Shown: piece after piece, positions 62,094-64,000 of the stretch | Layout: every line of letters starts with the position of its first letter | How positions within the stretch are numbered: position 1 is the stretch's first letter | Assembly (NCBI RefSeq): GCF_020882245.1 | Contig: NC_083597.1 | Location: 81,074,152 to 81,138,151, forward strand | DNA: 64,000 bases | Direction of reading: 5' to 3' | From: Rhopalosiphum padi | Taxonomy: Eukaryota > Arthropoda > Insecta > Hemiptera > Aphididae | Made by a program: the position numbers and the translations under genes | Notes under the pieces: generated by a model | The model's database searches: none | Told to the model about the DNA's origin: nothing | The model's input: the letters and a program-made list of their open reading frames with translations, nothing else

Positions 62094-62679
62094 AAGTTGT
62101 AAGTAAGCAATTATTTTCTTTTATTGAAACAAATTACGTAGGTATGATATAATAAACAAAAACGGCACTTATACCTGCAATATATAAGTTTAGGATTTGA
62201 TCCTATAATTTTTTCCATTTTTCAAATTATATTTACGTTATATTATAACCATGGACTCGGAACTTAAAGCATTTGCTTATTTTTATGGATTGACTTAAAA
62301 TGTGGCAGAGTGCTATGGAAGTGCATGCCATGTTAAAACACGTTCAATTATGAAATTTAAAAGTGTTTTATTTTGTTTTTTCAACGATTTTTTAAAAATA
62401 TGCTTATTTCCAGTTTTTCTGATTATTTATGTTTTTTGACCAGTTTTTCTACTTTTATGGGTTTTTCAGAAAATCTCTCGGAAAATCTATAAACAATAAG
62501 GCAAAATGTCTCGAAAGTGAAGTTTGATTTTTTTTATAATATAAAGATTTATTTTTATTTGTTGAGTTTGAAGAAACTTGACCACTTGGTCATTGATGCA
62601 TAATATGTTGTATAAGACATCTAAAACTTTCGTTTGCCTAAAATAAATAATATATATATTATATGCTAATTCGAGCGAT
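62094..62679. other. stretch without recognised features
   Basis: AT-rich, no open frame supported. Confidence 0.4.
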
Positions 62680-62780
62680 TGTAAACTCGGCCAGAGGAAA
62701 AAAATGTTTAAAAGGTCTATTGTAAACTCGGCCCGTGTTTTTTTCAGGTAAAAATTATTTAGATGTAAACTCGGCCCGGA
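62680..62780. repeat. triplicated tgtaaactcggcc motif
   Basis: The 13-mer starts at 62680, 62721 and 62764 (spacing 41 and 43 bp). The last two extend to tgtaaactcggcccg. The sequence between copies is not conserved. Confidence 0.75.
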
Positions 62781-64000
62781 TAAAAGTGTTTTTATATAAT
62801 TTCCTTATAATATTTTTAAGAACCATTTAGCATTACCCAGAGGACACCACGAGGAGGCGATTCTCATTATACTCCAAACATTATTTTCATTTTCGTATTA
62901 TTATTCAAAGTATGAAAAAACTTATGTATCCAGGTATCCTGAACTCTAATATACGACATACAAATTAAAAATCATTCAAAAAACAGCATCATTGAATAGT
63001 AATTAATAAAATATGATATATAGACATATAACTTCTATTATAGTAAAAAAAATATAACTTGTTTATGTATTTTTAACGTTATTATACGTACGTGTAATGT
63101 CTATAATACAGTTTATAGGTATTATTGAATTATTCTATTGTGCAAATGGTGACAATAATTATAATAATTTATCTGAAAAAGGAAAAATCATCAATATACG
63201 AATTATAATAATATCATACCTTTAATTTACGAGTATACCTACAGTTTTATCACAATATCACGCGTATTTTAATTTTTTTTATCGTATTTGTATAGGTACC
63301 TGCCACCTGGTACCTATAATAGGATTTGCTCGATGTTTATTATATAATATTATATTACAATCACGGACAACGGACAATCTTATCCTCTGCAAATATGTAT
63401 CTACGTAATATACATTATACGCACTGTGCATAATGCAAATGCAGTACATAGTACATATACGATATACCTAATTAAGTAATATCTAACTATAAGTATCATC
63501 AGCTAAAATTGAATGTTATATAATATTGATTAATAATTATGTGATGTATATATTTTTATTTTTATGACAAAAGAGTGAAATGAATATTAGGCCACTAGGC
63601 AATAATGTATAATAACATATTAACATAGTTATGATTTGATATGCTAAAATATTTATCCAAATAAATATTACGATATTTTATAATACATCATTCTTTTAAT
63701 TGTATACATAATATGCGTATAGTATGTATATTAGTTGTGTTTTGTGTGTTTTATAAAATAATATACTTTATATAGCAGATACACCAATCATAGTAGCCAT
63801 ATTATAGCTAGCTGCAGTATAGCCTATTTAGGGCATGGGTAAATACTATACATATATTATATATAATATAATACAACGATGATGTACGCACTACAATACG
63901 GTGTCCCACGAAGATTCACTAAATTAAAACAGTATTATAAAATCGAGTCTGCATTATCCCACCACTTTAAATTGATAAATCCTCGCGAGGCAACCCTATA
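62781..64000. other. right-end stretch, no gene seen
   Basis: AT-rich with no supported coding exon, RNA gene or element. Confidence 0.4.

Noticed and set aside
1..64000. Bacterial-type systems, CRISPR arrays or tRNA/rRNA genes
   Set aside because: No spaced direct-repeat array, cloverleaf or rRNA sequence was seen, and intron-rich genes point to an animal nuclear genome.

Overview
The window looks like nuclear DNA of an aphid or a close hemipteran relative. It is very AT-rich, has many small introns with GT/AG ends, carries several families of short non-autonomous DNA transposons, and encodes animal-type haspin and GW182 proteins. The species cannot be named from sequence alone. No rRNA, tRNA, CRISPR array or bacterial-style operon was seen.

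Three protein-coding loci can be supported, all on the minus strand. (1) A small gene at about 2.0-4.5 kb has two coding exons joining in phase 0. It gives a predicted 109-residue protein with a clear signal peptide and no cysteine, resembling a secreted peptide precursor; I do not recognise the family. (2) A complete haspin histone H3 kinase gene occupies 10492-17545. Ten exons join in frame to 1,170 codons: a long disordered N-terminal half and a full haspin-type kinase domain. (3) A complete GW182/TNRC6 (gawky) gene occupies 33131-48600 in coding extent. Twenty-three exons join in frame to 1,605 codons, with GW repeats, UBA, Q-rich region, PAM2-like motif, RRM and W-rich C-terminus. It carries a long N-terminal extension of about 411 residues ahead of the conserved start of known insect gawky proteins.

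Between haspin and gawky, 17.6-24.8 kb is a repeat-bearing intergenic stretch with foldback elements, a perfect 24-bp-arm hairpin and two degraded coding fragments. By contrast, 24.86-33.13 kb has no recognisable transposon or gene and may be a very long gawky 3' UTR. Upstream of gawky, 48.6-52.6 kb is probably a 5' intron holding a tandem array of about 350-bp units. CpG-rich blocks at 52.85-53.3, 54.5-54.85 and 58.9-59.6 kb look like promoter or first-exon sequence. The right end (60-64 kb) holds a hAT remnant with an 8-bp target duplication, a TATA-like site with a nearby donor, and a triplicated short motif.

Haspin marks mitotic chromatin (H3 Thr3) and gawky is the miRNA silencing scaffold. 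Their adjacency looks like ordinary neighbourhood, not a shared pathway. All gene models come from reading splice sites and frames by eye. Domain names rest on family knowledge, not on a search.
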